DNA from: Anaerovorax odorimutans
GTDB taxonomy: Bacteria > Bacillota > Clostridia > Peptostreptococcales > Anaerovoracaceae
Direction of reading: 5' to 3'
Assembly: GCF_024459955.1 (NCBI RefSeq)
Contig: NZ_JANFXK010000007.1
Coordinates: 62,001 to 126,000, forward strand
DNA length: 64,000 nt
Part shown: positions 43,112 through 51,515 of the stretch, piece by piece
Layout: the number at the start of each line of letters is the position of its first letter
Position numbering within the stretch: position 1 is the first letter of the stretch
Notes under the pieces: generated by a model
Seen by the model: only the letters and a program-made list of their open reading frames with translations
What the model was told of the DNA's origin: nothing
Databases searched by the model: none
Made by a program: the position numbers and the translations under genes

Positions 43112-44647
43112 TTATCGCAGCGGTCCTGTTACATGCTCCGCCGCGTCTGCGATCTCATTATTTTTAACCATTGCGTCAAACTTTTTCAGTTCGTAATGCA
43201 TGATTACATCCTCGTCCACAGGCTCTACGTTTTTTCGAATATGTTCATAAACGCTTCTTGTCGCCGGCGCCAGTCCCCGCAGGCCCCGTTCGCCCCGCAG
43301 CCAGATTCCCTGGGAAGCCGCGTATAATTCGATTCCCAGCACCTTCTCCGCGTTGTCCAGTATCATTGCCGCCGTTCTCGCCGCTGTGGTTCCCATGCTC
43401 ACATGGTCTTCCTGGTTCCCCGAGGAGGGAATGGAGTCCACACAAGCCGGATGCGCGTAGATCTTGTTCTCCGATACCATGGACGCCGCTGCGTACTGGG
43501 CGATCATGAAGCCGGAGCATACGCCGCCGTGCCGGGTCAGAAACGGCGCCAGGCCTTCCGACAGCTGCGGGTTAATCAGGCGCTCACTGCGCCGTTCCGA
43601 TACATCGGCAAGCTCCGAAATGGCCATTTTCAGAAAGTCGAAGGCCAACGCCATGGGCTGACCGTGGAAATTTCCTCCTGAGATCACTTCATCCTCATCG
43701 GGGAAAATCAGAGGATTGTCTGTAACCGCGTTGATTTCCCTGGTCACTGCGTCGTAAACGTATTTTATGGCGTCTCTGGAAGCGCCGTGGATCTGGGGCA
43801 CGCACCTCAAAGAGTACGGGTCCTGCACTTTGTTGGGGTTCACATCTCTGGCGTTCCTGCTGCCGTCGAGGAGCGTCAGCAGATTGGCGGCCGTATCCTG
43901 CTGTCCCCGGTGGCCTCTTACAAGATGCACTTTGGGATCGTAGGCTTTTTTAATTCCATTGAGTGCTTCCGCCGTCATGGCCGCCGCAATGTCGGCAGTC
44001 TTGGCGAGGCGCATCGCATCCCAGAGAACATTGATTCCGATAGCTGTCATGACCTGCGTGCCGTTGATCAGCGCCAGTCCTTCCTTGGCGGCCAGCCGCA
44101 CCGGCTGCAGACCTGCCCGCTCCATCGCCTCCCGGCTGGGCATGATCCTGCCCTGATATTCGGCTTCTCCTTCTCCGATGAGCGTGAGAACCATATGGGA
44201 AAGGGGCGCTAAGTCACCGCTGGCCCCTAAAGAACCCTTTTCCGGGATCTGTGGATGAACGCCTTTATTGAGCATTCCCAGAAGGGTTTTGAGGGTTTGG
44301 GGCCGGATTCCCGAGTTTCCTCTGGCCAGAGCATTGCAGCGCAGCAGTATAACAGCCCGCACCACTTCCCTCGGCAGCATATCGCCCATAGCGCAGGTAT
44401 GGCTGACGATCAGATTTCTCTGCATATCAGCGGCTTCTTCCTTTGAGATTAACGTATCGGAGAACTTGCCGAAACCGGTGGTCAGGCCATAGATAATCGC
44501 GCCCTCCTCCAGTTTTTTATCCACATAGTCTCTGGCCTTTTTTACGGCGGCCCAGGATTCTTCAGAAATCTCTGCCTGTTCACAGCCTCTCGCCACACGG
44601 ATTACTTCCTCAACCGTTAAGCTCTGCCCATTAATTACGATTGCCAT
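43112..44647 (-). CDS. hutH: Histidine ammonia-lyase
   Basis: A 511-aa lyase that removes ammonia from histidine to give urocanate. GSLGASGDLAPLSHM near residue 141 carries the Ala-Ser-Gly that forms the MIO cofactor. YGLTTGFGKF, QDPYSLRCVPQIHGA and GNFHGQPMALAFD are further HAL motifs. First gene of the minus-strand hut operon. The 5' region has AT-rich palindromic sequence around 44688-44708 (TTAATTAAATAATTAA) and a TATAAT, possibly an operator/promoter. Confidence 0.95.
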   Translation of the reverse strand: MAIVINGQSLTVEEVIRVARGCEQAEISEESWAAVKKARDYVDKKLEEGAIIYGLTTGFGKFSDTLISKEEAADMQRNLIVSHTCAMGDMLPREVVRAVILLRCNALARGNSGIRPQTLKTLLGMLNKGVHPQIPEKGSLGASGDLAPLSHMVLTLIGEGEAEYQGRIMPSREAMERAGLQPVRLAAKEGLALINGTQVMTAIGINVLWDAMRLAKTADIAAAMTAEALNGIKKAYDPKVHLVRGHRGQQDTAANLLTLLDGSRNARDVNPNKVQDPYSLRCVPQIHGASRDAIKYVYDAVTREINAVTDNPLIFPDEDEVISGGNFHGQPMALAFDFLKMAISELADVSERRSERLINPQLSEGLAPFLTRHGGVCSGFMIAQYAAASMVSENKIYAHPACVDSIPSSGNQEDHVSMGTTAARTAAMILDNAEKVLGIELYAASQGIWLRGERGLRGLAPATRSVYEHIRKNVEPVDEDVIMHYELKKFDAMVKNNEIADAAEHVTGPLR

Positions 44648-45231
44648 AGCTTTTCTCCATTCTTTTCGATTCTCTCCGTTGCATAATTAATTATTTAATT
44701 AATATTTATTCATATACAATTTGTACTGTTTTTCCTATAATCCATTATAATAAAAATCGGCCCTTTTTGCTATACCTTTTTCAGTTTTTGGCAAATTCAC
44801 GGCTATTTTTAAGTTTTTCCAAAATTTTCATTAATTTCTTCAAAGGCGGAAAATCATAAGCAAATTTGTTATTTTTTTAGGAGTTGCTTTATCCAGTTAC
44901 CGCTTTACTGTGAATAATTATTAAAGTCAGATAATTCAGGATTTTGTTTTTATAGCGTGCGCAGCCGGGCGGAATAGAAATGGAAGGGTTCAGGCGGTAA
45001 CCGGAAGGCTTTTTTTGCGAAAAGTTACGCGTTTTTCAACGATTCCGCGGCCTCCAAAACGGATGACAGCGTATTTCTTCATTTTTGCCGGCTGCATACC
45101 CCTCCAAACCCACAACTTTGCGTAACCAGGGGCCGATTTTTAAAAAAAGTTACCGCAGTCCCGGGATGGAGCCCGGGGCCGCCCGGGTGAATTCCAGGCC
45201 TGGAGCGAGGCCCGGCTGCCCCGGGGAGCAG
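44648..45231. other. Intergenic region between divergent hutH and birA
   Basis: The left part is AT-rich with the hut promoter region; near 44752 a minus-strand TATAAT is visible but no clear -35. The rest carries repeat A copy 2 and GC-rich sequence. No gene is supported. Confidence 0.5.
44996..45156 (+). repeat. Dispersed repeat A, copy 2
   Basis: Same ends as copy 1 (GGTAAC..AAAGTTACGC and GCGTAAC..AAAGTTACCGC) with the conserved CCCACAACTTTGCGTAA block and TTTTTCAACGATTCCGCGGCCT. No repeat B upstream here, so A can move or be kept alone. Confidence 0.68.
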
Positions 45232-45260
45232 TTGACATCCCGCCCTCCTTCCATTAAACT
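45232..45260 (+). promoter_or_regulatory. Sigma-A promoter of birA-bioY
   Basis: TTGACA (45232-45237), 17-bp spacer, TAAACT (45255-45260). A short palindrome GTTGAAATCAAC just downstream could be an operator but is not a good match to a BirA box. Confidence 0.6.
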
Positions 45261-45330
45261 ATACGTTGAAATCAACACGCTTGCGGTCTTTACAGACGGA
45301 GCGTCATCTCTGTATTGGAGGGAGTCATTT

Positions 45331-46302
45331 ATGGCCGTAAAAGAATATGTGCTGAAAGCACTGGAAGAAAATAAGGGCACTTCTCTGTCGGGGGAAGCCC
45401 TGGCGGAACAGATGGGAGTGTCAAGGGCCGCGGTGCACAAGGCGATTAAAGCGCTGCGGGAGGAAGGTTATCAGATCGAAGCCGTAACCAACAAGGGCTA
45501 CAGTCTGGCTCCGGACAGCGACATGTTATCCGCTCAGGGCATCGCTGCCCATCTGGACCGGCAGTACGCGAATTTGCCTCTTCACGTATATAAAACCGTG
45601 GATTCCACCAATAACGTGGCGAAAAAGCTGGCCCTTGAAGGATCAGAACACGGCACTGCCGTTCTGGCCTTTCACCAGAGCCACGGCAAAGGACGGCTGG
45701 GACGAACCTTCATATCTCCCGCCAATACAGGCATCTATATGAGCGTTCTTTTAAAGCCTCTTTTTGACATGAGTCAGTCTGTGCTGATTACCACAGCGGC
45801 TTCTGTGGCTGTGACCCGGGCTATCGAAAAGATCTGCGGCCTCACTCCTCAGATCAAGTGGGTGAACGATATCTATGTCAATGGCAAAAAAATATGCGGA
45901 ATCCTTACGGAAGCCATTACCAGCTTTGAAACCGGCCAGATCGAATACTTGATCGTAGGCATCGGCATTAATTGCAGCACCCGGGAGTTTCCCGAAGACT
46001 TGCTGCAGGTCGCGGGCGCTCTGGAAGGAGAATTTTCCAAAAATCAGCTGGCGGCAGAGGTTCTCAATCAGCTGCTTCCTCTAATGGATCACATTGAGGA
46101 TCGCACCTTTATCAGCGATTACAAAAGCCATTCCATGGTTATCGGAAAGACCGTGCAGGTGCATAAAGGAGGATACTCGACGGAGACTCCCGGCAGGCAG
46201 GCGCGTGTTCTTGATATTGATGAAAACGGCGGGCTGGAAGTCCTTTATTCCACCGGCGAACGGGAAACGCTGTCCACCGGCGAAATATCCATTCGTCTTT
46301 GA
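45331..46302 (+). CDS. birA: Bifunctional biotin ligase / biotin repressor
   Basis: A 323-aa protein. The start at 45331 has GGAGGGAG upstream and opens AVKEYVLKALEENKG; an open frame extends further 5' through repeat A without a start. An N-terminal winged helix (LSGEALAEQMGVSRAAVHKAI) is followed by the ligase core with SHGKGRLGRTFISP (biotinyl-AMP loop), IKWVNDIYVNGKKICGIL and GIGINCS, then the C-terminal SH3-like domain. Attaches biotin to carboxylases and may repress biotin genes. bioY follows 10 nt later. Confidence 0.92.
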   Translation: MAVKEYVLKALEENKGTSLSGEALAEQMGVSRAAVHKAIKALREEGYQIEAVTNKGYSLAPDSDMLSAQGIAAHLDRQYANLPLHVYKTVDSTNNVAKKLALEGSEHGTAVLAFHQSHGKGRLGRTFISPANTGIYMSVLLKPLFDMSQSVLITTAASVAVTRAIEKICGLTPQIKWVNDIYVNGKKICGILTEAITSFETGQIEYLIVGIGINCSTREFPEDLLQVAGALEGEFSKNQLAAEVLNQLLPLMDHIEDRTFISDYKSHSMVIGKTVQVHKGGYSTETPGRQARVLDIDENGGLEVLYSTGERETLSTGEISIRL

Positions 46303-46312
46303 GGACCGGGCT

Positions 46313-46852
46313 ATGGAAAAATACTCGAAAACAACCCGTTTGATGCTGTGCGCGCTCTTTGCCGCTCTGACAGCCGTCTGTTCCTTTATATCGATTCCAC
46401 TGCCCTTTACACCGGTGCCGGTGAACCTGGCGACGCTGGCTGTTTTTCTGGCCGGAGGGCTTTTGGGATATAAATACGGAACTATCAGTCAGTTGGTGTA
46501 TATTGTCCTCGGCGCAGTGGGAGCGCCGGTTTTTCATAACTTTACCGGCGGAATCGGAATTCTGGCCGGCCCCACGGGCGGCTATATTATCGGCTATGCG
46601 GCGGCGGCCTTAATCATCGGCGCGGCAATTCAGCTGTCGAAGAAAAAGGATTTTCTTCCTGCTTTAGCCGTGGCTATGCTCCTGGGGCTGGCAGCCTGCT
46701 ATTTTCTCGGAACCATCTGGTTTATGATTTCCAGCGGAGCAGGGCTTTACGTCTCTCTTGCGGCCTGCGTGCTGCCGTTCCTTCCGGGAGACGCGCTGAA
46801 AATTGTCGCAGCCTGTCTCTTGATAAAAAAGCTAAGGCCTGTTCTCACCTGA
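46313..46852 (+). CDS. bioY: Biotin ECF transporter S component
   Basis: A 179-aa membrane protein with six helices. LMLCALFAALTAVCSFISIP and FTPVPVNLATLAVFLAG are BioY hallmarks, with GGIGILAGPTGGYIIGY and LPGDALKIV. I took the ATG at 46313, 10 nt after birA; a longer open frame begins inside birA. It imports biotin with a general ECF module encoded elsewhere. Together with birA it indicates biotin salvage. Confidence 0.92.
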   Translation: MEKYSKTTRLMLCALFAALTAVCSFISIPLPFTPVPVNLATLAVFLAGGLLGYKYGTISQLVYIVLGAVGAPVFHNFTGGIGILAGPTGGYIIGYAAAALIIGAAIQLSKKKDFLPALAVAMLLGLAACYFLGTIWFMISSGAGLYVSLAACVLPFLPGDALKIVAACLLIKKLRPVLT

Positions 46853-46897
46853 AAAATTGTGGTAAAATAGACCCTGTCAGAAAGGTGGGGTATTAGG

Positions 46898-48025
46898 GTG
46901 AAAAAATGGATTATGGCAATTGCCGCTTTTGTCATTCTGGCAGGAGCGGTGCTTTTTCTGGTTCCTCAGGCGCATAAGGCTTCTGTCGGGACCTCCGCTC
47001 CGGCAGCGAGGACAAGCCGTGCGGAAAAAATTTTAAAATCAATGACGCTGGAAGAAAAGGTGGGCCAGATGTTTCTGGTCTGCGTTTCCAACAGTACGAT
47101 AAACCGGGAGGATATAGCCTCTTATCATTTGGGCGGGTATCTCTTTTTCGCCGACTTTTTCAAAGAACGGGATAAGGAAACCGCGAAAGCAGCCATTATC
47201 TCTTATCAGGAGGCCGCCGCCGTTCCCATGCTCATGGCAGCGGACGAAGAAGGCGGAACCGTTGTAAGGGTCAGCAAGTTTCCCGCATACAGGCAGTCGC
47301 CTTTTGCTTCGCCTCAGGAGCTTTATAAAAAGGGCGGTTTGGACCGGATCCGCGAGGATACCGCAAAAAAGTCCGATCTGCTGTTGTCGCTGGGAATCAA
47401 CGTAAATCTGGCGCCGGTCTGCGATATGACGGAGGATAAAAATTCCTTTATCTATTCCCGCACCCTGGGGCAGGACAAAGAAAAAACGGCGGATTACATT
47501 TCAGCTGTCATTGGGGTTATGAATGAAAAGCAAATCGGTTCGGCACTGAAACATTTCCCGGGATATGGGGGAAACGCGGATACTCATACTGATATTGTCA
47601 CAGATGACCGGCCCTACGAGACTTTTGTCTCTGAGGATTTTCTTCCTTTTAAGGCCGGAATCGACGCAGGCGCGCCCTGCGTGCTGGTCAGTCACAACAT
47701 CGTAAAATGTATGGATAAAGACAAGCCTGCCTCCCTGTCTAAAAGGGTTCACGAGATTCTGCGAACAGAGCTGGGTTTCAGCGGGGTGATCGTCACCGAT
47801 GATCTGAGTATGGACGGCGCCGCGGACTACAGTCAAGACGAGAATATCGCAGTCGCCGCTGTTCTGGCCGGAAACGATCTTCTCTGTACGTCCAATTATA
47901 AGGATCAGATCTCCGCTGTCTGTCAGGCGGTAGAAAGCGGAAAAATCCCGATGGAACAAATTGATGGATCAGCCCTGCGGGTCCTCAAATGGAAAGAGGC
48001 CCTGGGCTTGCTGGATAAACAATAA
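46898..48025 (+). CDS. GH3 beta-N-acetylhexosaminidase (NagZ-like), membrane-anchored
   Basis: A 375-aa exported enzyme. GTG start with AAAGGTGG upstream; a signal-anchor helix (IMAIAAFVILAGAVLFLV) is followed by a linker and the GH3 TIM barrel: KVGQMFLVCVS, ADEEGGTVVRVS, GINVNLAPVCDM, KHFPGYGGNADTHTD and nucleophile region VTDDLSMDG. The His-Asp dyad loop fits NagZ-type N-acetylglucosaminidases, which act on muropeptides. The domain is complete. Likely wall turnover on the outer face. Confidence 0.87.
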   Translation: MKKWIMAIAAFVILAGAVLFLVPQAHKASVGTSAPAARTSRAEKILKSMTLEEKVGQMFLVCVSNSTINREDIASYHLGGYLFFADFFKERDKETAKAAIISYQEAAAVPMLMAADEEGGTVVRVSKFPAYRQSPFASPQELYKKGGLDRIREDTAKKSDLLLSLGINVNLAPVCDMTEDKNSFIYSRTLGQDKEKTADYISAVIGVMNEKQIGSALKHFPGYGGNADTHTDIVTDDRPYETFVSEDFLPFKAGIDAGAPCVLVSHNIVKCMDKDKPASLSKRVHEILRTELGFSGVIVTDDLSMDGAADYSQDENIAVAAVLAGNDLLCTSNYKDQISAVCQAVESGKIPMEQIDGSALRVLKWKEALGLLDKQ

Positions 48026-48045
48026 GGAAAAAGGAGTTGATTGAA

Positions 48046-48192
48046 ATGATAAAATATTGTTCTTCATGCTACACGGAATTTGAGACGGAAGAAACCGTCT
48101 GCCCCCAGTGCGGAACCAAGCTAGAGGATCCTTTTACCGACGATGAGTCGGAGGAAATGCTAGAATTGCTAATGAATGAAATACGGGCCTGA
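48046..48192 (+). CDS. Small zinc-ribbon protein
   Basis: A 48-aa protein from an ATG behind AAGGAG. KYCSSCYTEF..VCPQCGTKL gives two CxxC knuckles of a zinc ribbon; the tail is acidic (DDESEEMLELLMNEI). Encoded 20 nt after the GH3 gene, before a strong terminator. Function unknown; probably a small binding adaptor. Confidence 0.72.
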   Translation: MIKYCSSCYTEFETEETVCPQCGTKLEDPFTDDESEEMLELLMNEIRA

Positions 48193-48200
48193 ATGAACGA

Positions 48201-48236
48201 AGGGGCTGACGATTGTATACGTCAGCCCCTTTTGTT
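48201..48236. terminator. Bidirectional terminator
   Basis: AGGGGCTGACG (48201-48211) pairs with CGTCAGCCCCT (48220-48230), with T-rich flanks on the plus strand and AAAAGGGG on the minus side, between convergent genes. Confidence 0.8.
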
Positions 48237-49155
48237 ATACGAACAGGCTCAGATAGCGTTCTCCCGTGTCCGGCAGCAGGATCACAATATTTTTTCCTGC
48301 GTTTTCCGGCCTTTGGGCCAGAACCAGACCGGCCTTCAGCGCCGCACCGGAGGAAATTCCCACAAAGAGGCCCTCGGTCAGCGCCAGATCCTTCATTGTT
48401 TCGAAAGCGTCCTCATCGGTCACTGTGATGATTTCATCGTAAATCGAGGTATCCAAAACCTCGGGCACAAAGTTGGCGCCGATTCCCTGAATCTTGTGGG
48501 GACCCGCTTTGCCCTGGGACAACAGGGGTGATGCCGCAGGCTCTACCGCGACGACTTTTACCTGGGGATTCTGCTCCTTGAGGTATTTTCCCGTTCCGGT
48601 GATGGTTCCGCCCGTGCCCACCGTTGCCACGAAAACATCCACCTTTCCATCGGTATCGTTCCAGATTTCAGGTCCTGTGGTTCTGTAATGGATCTGCCAG
48701 TTGGCCGGATTGACGAACTGGCCGGCGATGATGCTGCCGGGGATTTCCTTTGCCAGCTCTTCTGCCTTTTCCACAGCCCCCTGCATACCGGCCGCCGCAT
48801 CGGTCAGCACCAGTCTGGCGCCGTACGCCTTGAGCAGATTCCGACGTTCTACGCTCATACTTTCCGGCATGGTCATGATCGCCTGATATCCTCTGGCGGC
48901 CGCTACCATAGCGATGCCCACTCCGGTATTGCCGCTGGTGGGTTCAATGATCGTTCCGCCCGGCGTGAGTCTCCCGTCCTTCTCCGCTTCCGCGATCATA
49001 TTATATCCAACCCGGTCTTTCGCGCTTCCGCCGGGGTTGAAGTATTCCAGCTTTGCGATCAGCGCGCAGCTTGCGCCCGCTTTTTCTTCGCAGCGGTTCA
49101 GCCGCAGCAGCGGTGTCTTTCCGATCAATTCCGTAATATTGTTTTTTATCTCCAT
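48235..49155 (-). CDS. cysK: Cysteine synthase A (O-acetylserine sulfhydrylase)
   Basis: A 306-aa PLP enzyme joining sulfide to O-acetylserine. The PLP Lys is in [11 protein letters not shown], the phosphate/substrate loop is [13 protein letters not shown], and [15 protein letters not shown] is the glycine loop. Full length. It lies 9 nt after the CobC-like gene, the last gene of the cobalamin gene run, and is probably read with it. Confidence 0.93.
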   Translation of the reverse strand: MEIKNNITELIGKTPLLRLNRCEEKAGASCALIAKLEYFNPGGSAKDRVGYNMIAEAEKDGRLTPGGTIIEPTSGNTGVGIAMVAAARGYQAIMTMPESMSVERRNLLKAYGARLVLTDAAAGMQGAVEKAEELAKEIPGSIIAGQFVNPANWQIHYRTTGPEIWNDTDGKVDVFVATVGTGGTITGTGKYLKEQNPQVKVVAVEPAASPLLSQGKAGPHKIQGIGANFVPEVLDTSIYDEIITVTDEDAFETMKDLALTEGLFVGISSGAALKAGLVLAQRPENAGKNIVILLPDTGERYLSLFV

Positions 49156-49164
49156 AACAGCCTC

Positions 49165-49785
49165 CTAAAATATTTCATAGGTAACGATATCGCTCTTTTC
49201 CAGGTTCAGGGTGTATCCGTGCCCCGGATCGGGAATCCATTTGAAAAAATGCTCCCGCCTCCCGGGGAAACATTCCTCCATAATGGAAGCGATGGTTCCT
49301 CCGTGGCAGACAACCACCGATACGGCCTCTTTTCCGCTGTGCCGCACGGACAATTCTTTGAGCTGATGTTTTCCGCGAAGAATCCGCAGGCCTTCACTGA
49401 TCCTGGTAGAGAACCCCGCGATACTTTCCCCTCCGGGACTGGCGGCATTTCCGCTCTTATCGCTGATCCACTCCACGTATTCCGGGACCTCCTTTAGGTC
49501 CTCATAGCTCTTCATCTCAAAATCGCCGAATTCCATTTCTCTCAGCTGGGGAATCGTTTCATGCTCCCGTTCTCCGTATATGAGCGCCAACGTCTGCTCG
49601 GTTCTTCTTAGCCCGCTCGTATAAAAATCGCCCTCTTCCGCCTGGGGATAAATGCCTTCTTTCACCAGCTCTTTCAGCCTTTGTACCCCCTCTTCCGCCA
49701 GAGGGATGTCCGCCGCCCCGTAATAGAGGCGTCTCTGATTTCCTTCAGTAATGCCATGTCTGATCAAATGTATCTGTGATTTCAT
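49165..49785 (-). CDS. Histidine phosphatase, likely alpha-ribazole phosphatase (CobC-like)
   Basis: A 206-aa phosphoglycerate-mutase-superfamily phosphatase. The start at 49785 has AAGGAAGG upstream and gives KSQIHLIRHGITEGNQRR, with the catalytic RHG; VVCHGGTIASIM has the second His. Its place between cobalamin lower-ligand genes and cysK makes alpha-ribazole-5-phosphate dephosphorylation the best guess, although the superfamily is broad. Confidence 0.72.
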   Translation of the reverse strand: MKSQIHLIRHGITEGNQRRLYYGAADIPLAEEGVQRLKELVKEGIYPQAEEGDFYTSGLRRTEQTLALIYGEREHETIPQLREMEFGDFEMKSYEDLKEVPEYVEWISDKSGNAASPGGESIAGFSTRISEGLRILRGKHQLKELSVRHSGKEAVSVVVCHGGTIASIMEECFPGRREHFFKWIPDPGHGYTLNLEKSDIVTYEIF

Positions 49786-49796
49786 AATGCCTTCCT

Positions 49797-50171
49797 TCAC
49801 TTTATTTTCTGTCCCAGCCCGCAAAAGACGCGGGTCACGCTTTCCGCTTCCTTTGTCAGGTAGAGCATCGCTCTTCCGGTCATCTCCCGCAGCGCCCGCA
49901 TTTCTGCTTCCATGGGCACAATTCCCTGAGAGATGTCGGTGCAGATCACCGTTTTCCCCTGCAGCTGCCGCCGGTGATCCCGCAGATAGTCGGCAGCCTC
50001 TTTTCCTTCTTTCACACAGGCCAGCACAAAATCTTCCAGCCTGTAAATCGTATCTTTGGAAAAGTCCAGTTCCGCCAGATCATCGCTGCAGACAAAGACT
50101 TCTCTCGTATGAAACTGTTCTTTCGCATAATCAAGTTTTCCCTGATAAGCGCCTCCGAATACGACATTCAT
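49797..50171 (-). CDS. Short CobU-like protein
   Basis: A 124-aa protein resembling a reduced adenosylcobinamide kinase: NVVFGGAYQGKLDYAKE sits where CobU has GGARSGKS (here GKL, so the Walker A Ser/Thr is lost), and ICTDISQGIVPMEAEMRALRE..FCGLGQKIK matches the CobU C-terminus. CobU is about 180 aa; the middle is shortened. A full CobU is encoded two genes upstream (50970), so this may be a degenerate or repurposed paralogue. Only 1 nt separates it from cobS. Confidence 0.55.
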   Translation of the reverse strand: MNVVFGGAYQGKLDYAKEQFHTREVFVCSDDLAELDFSKDTIYRLEDFVLACVKEGKEAADYLRDHRRQLQGKTVICTDISQGIVPMEAEMRALREMTGRAMLYLTKEAESVTRVFCGLGQKIK

Positions 50172-50172
50172 A

Positions 50173-50973
50173 TCAAATCACCGCCAGCGAAACCACTGCC
50201 GCCAGTTCACTCCATACCAGGATGAACCCGGCAATGTCGCCGCTCATTCCTCCCAACTGTTTTCTTCCATATGCGCTGCTGATGACAGACGCCGCCAGCT
50301 CCACTGCCGCCAAAACCGCGAAGGTTCGCAAAGACGCCGTCCACCGCAGTCCGGCATCAGCCCCTAATGCGCTGCCGCCGGCGATTAAAAGCAGCGCTGC
50401 CGCGATCCAGATCATGGTGACAATCCACTTAGCGCCCTTGTTTTTCTCCGAATCAAAGGTTTTTTCGTACTGACTGGTGGAAAGCGGCTCATGGGCCAGC
50501 ACCGCCCTTGCCGACGCCGCTCTGGAAAGGACCGGAATTGCGATCAGGCTCACCATGACCCAGGGTGCTTCCCGCTCCAAAGCAGACCAAATTGCGGCAA
50601 AGAACACCAGAAACAGCAAAATCGCAGTTATGACCGCAAAAGCTCCCACATGGGAATCCTTCAAAATCCGGCGCCGTTCCTCCAGGGGCCTTCTTGACAG
50701 AATGGCATCGTTGCAGTCCATAAATCCGTCCAAGTGAATAAACCCGCTGACGAGAAACGGATACGCGGTCAGTAGTGCTGCCGCCAATGGATGGGCAATA
50801 TGCGACGCCTGCAGCACGATAAACAAACCGTACCACAAAAGTCCCATCATGAGGCCGATTACCGGAAACATGACCAGCATATGCTTTCTCGCGTCCTCAT
50901 CCCACTTTTTACACGGACATGGGATCGCGCAAAAATTTCCCCATGCCATAAAGAATCCAGTTACTGCTTTCAT
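50173..50973 (-). CDS. cobS: Adenosylcobinamide-GDP ribazoletransferase (cobalamin synthase)
   Basis: A 266-aa membrane enzyme joining adenosylcobinamide-GDP and alpha-ribazole. FIHLDGFMDCNDAILSRRP is the CobS signature (D-G-x-x-D-x-x-D-like acidic motif), followed by RRILKDSHVGAFAVI. About six to seven helices. Overlaps cobU by 4 nt. Confidence 0.92.
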   Translation of the reverse strand: MKAVTGFFMAWGNFCAIPCPCKKWDEDARKHMLVMFPVIGLMMGLLWYGLFIVLQASHIAHPLAAALLTAYPFLVSGFIHLDGFMDCNDAILSRRPLEERRRILKDSHVGAFAVITAILLFLVFFAAIWSALEREAPWVMVSLIAIPVLSRAASARAVLAHEPLSTSQYEKTFDSEKNKGAKWIVTMIWIAAALLLIAGGSALGADAGLRWTASLRTFAVLAAVELAASVISSAYGRKQLGGMSGDIAGFILVWSELAAVVSLAVI

Positions 50974-51515
50974 TGCTCATCCTGCCTCTTAAAATAGTTC
51001 AGGCTCCCATAGGATACCTCGATCACCTGCTGACAGACCTTTGCCAGCGTCCGGTCGCACAGGGCCAGTCCCGCCCGGTAGCGCTCGGTCAGGGCCTCAT
51101 AGCCCATGGCGTCCCCGTAGATGAAGTCCGATACGAAAATGGTATTGCCGGTCCGCTCAGCAAATTCAGCCAGATCGTTTTTTAGCCGCTCAGGCGCGGT
51201 CAGGTCAACGTTTCCCTTCTCATCGAACATTTCATTGGACAAAAGCGCCGTAACGCTGTCCAGCAGGAAAACACCGCCGGGGTCTGTCCTTTCCAGGGCT
51301 CCCAGAATATTGCGTCCCTGCTCTACTGTGCGGAAACCCCAGCCGGCCCGTTCCTCGACATGGCGGCTGATCCGGCTCTGATCTTCTTCATCAACCGGAA
51401 TCATGGTCGCCAGATAATACAGAGGCCTGCCCAGGAGCTCTGCCTGCTCTCTGGCCTTTTGCTGGGCGAAAAAGGATTTGCCGTTCTTACAGCCTCCGCT
51501 TATGAAAATATTCAT
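50970..51515 (-). CDS. cobU: Adenosylcobinamide kinase / guanylyltransferase
   Basis: A 181-aa enzyme: N-terminal FISGGCKNGKSFFAQ is the P-loop; PLYYLATMIPVDEEDQSRI matches the CobU second strand (YIATA-like), then HVEERAGWGFRTVE has the catalytic His and LLDSVTALLSNEMF follows. Phosphorylates and guanylylates adenosylcobinamide for cobS. Its start overlaps the cobT stop. Confidence 0.85.
   Translation of the reverse strand: MNIFISGGCKNGKSFFAQQKAREQAELLGRPLYYLATMIPVDEEDQSRISRHVEERAGWGFRTVEQGRNILGALERTDPGGVFLLDSVTALLSNEMFDEKGNVDLTAPERLKNDLAEFAERTGNTIFVSDFIYGDAMGYEALTERYRAGLALCDRTLAKVCQQVIEVSYGSLNYFKRQDEQ

Noticed and set aside
45262-45280. BirA operator
   Set aside because: The palindrome GTTGAAATCAAC is short and lacks the GTTAAC-type half sites.
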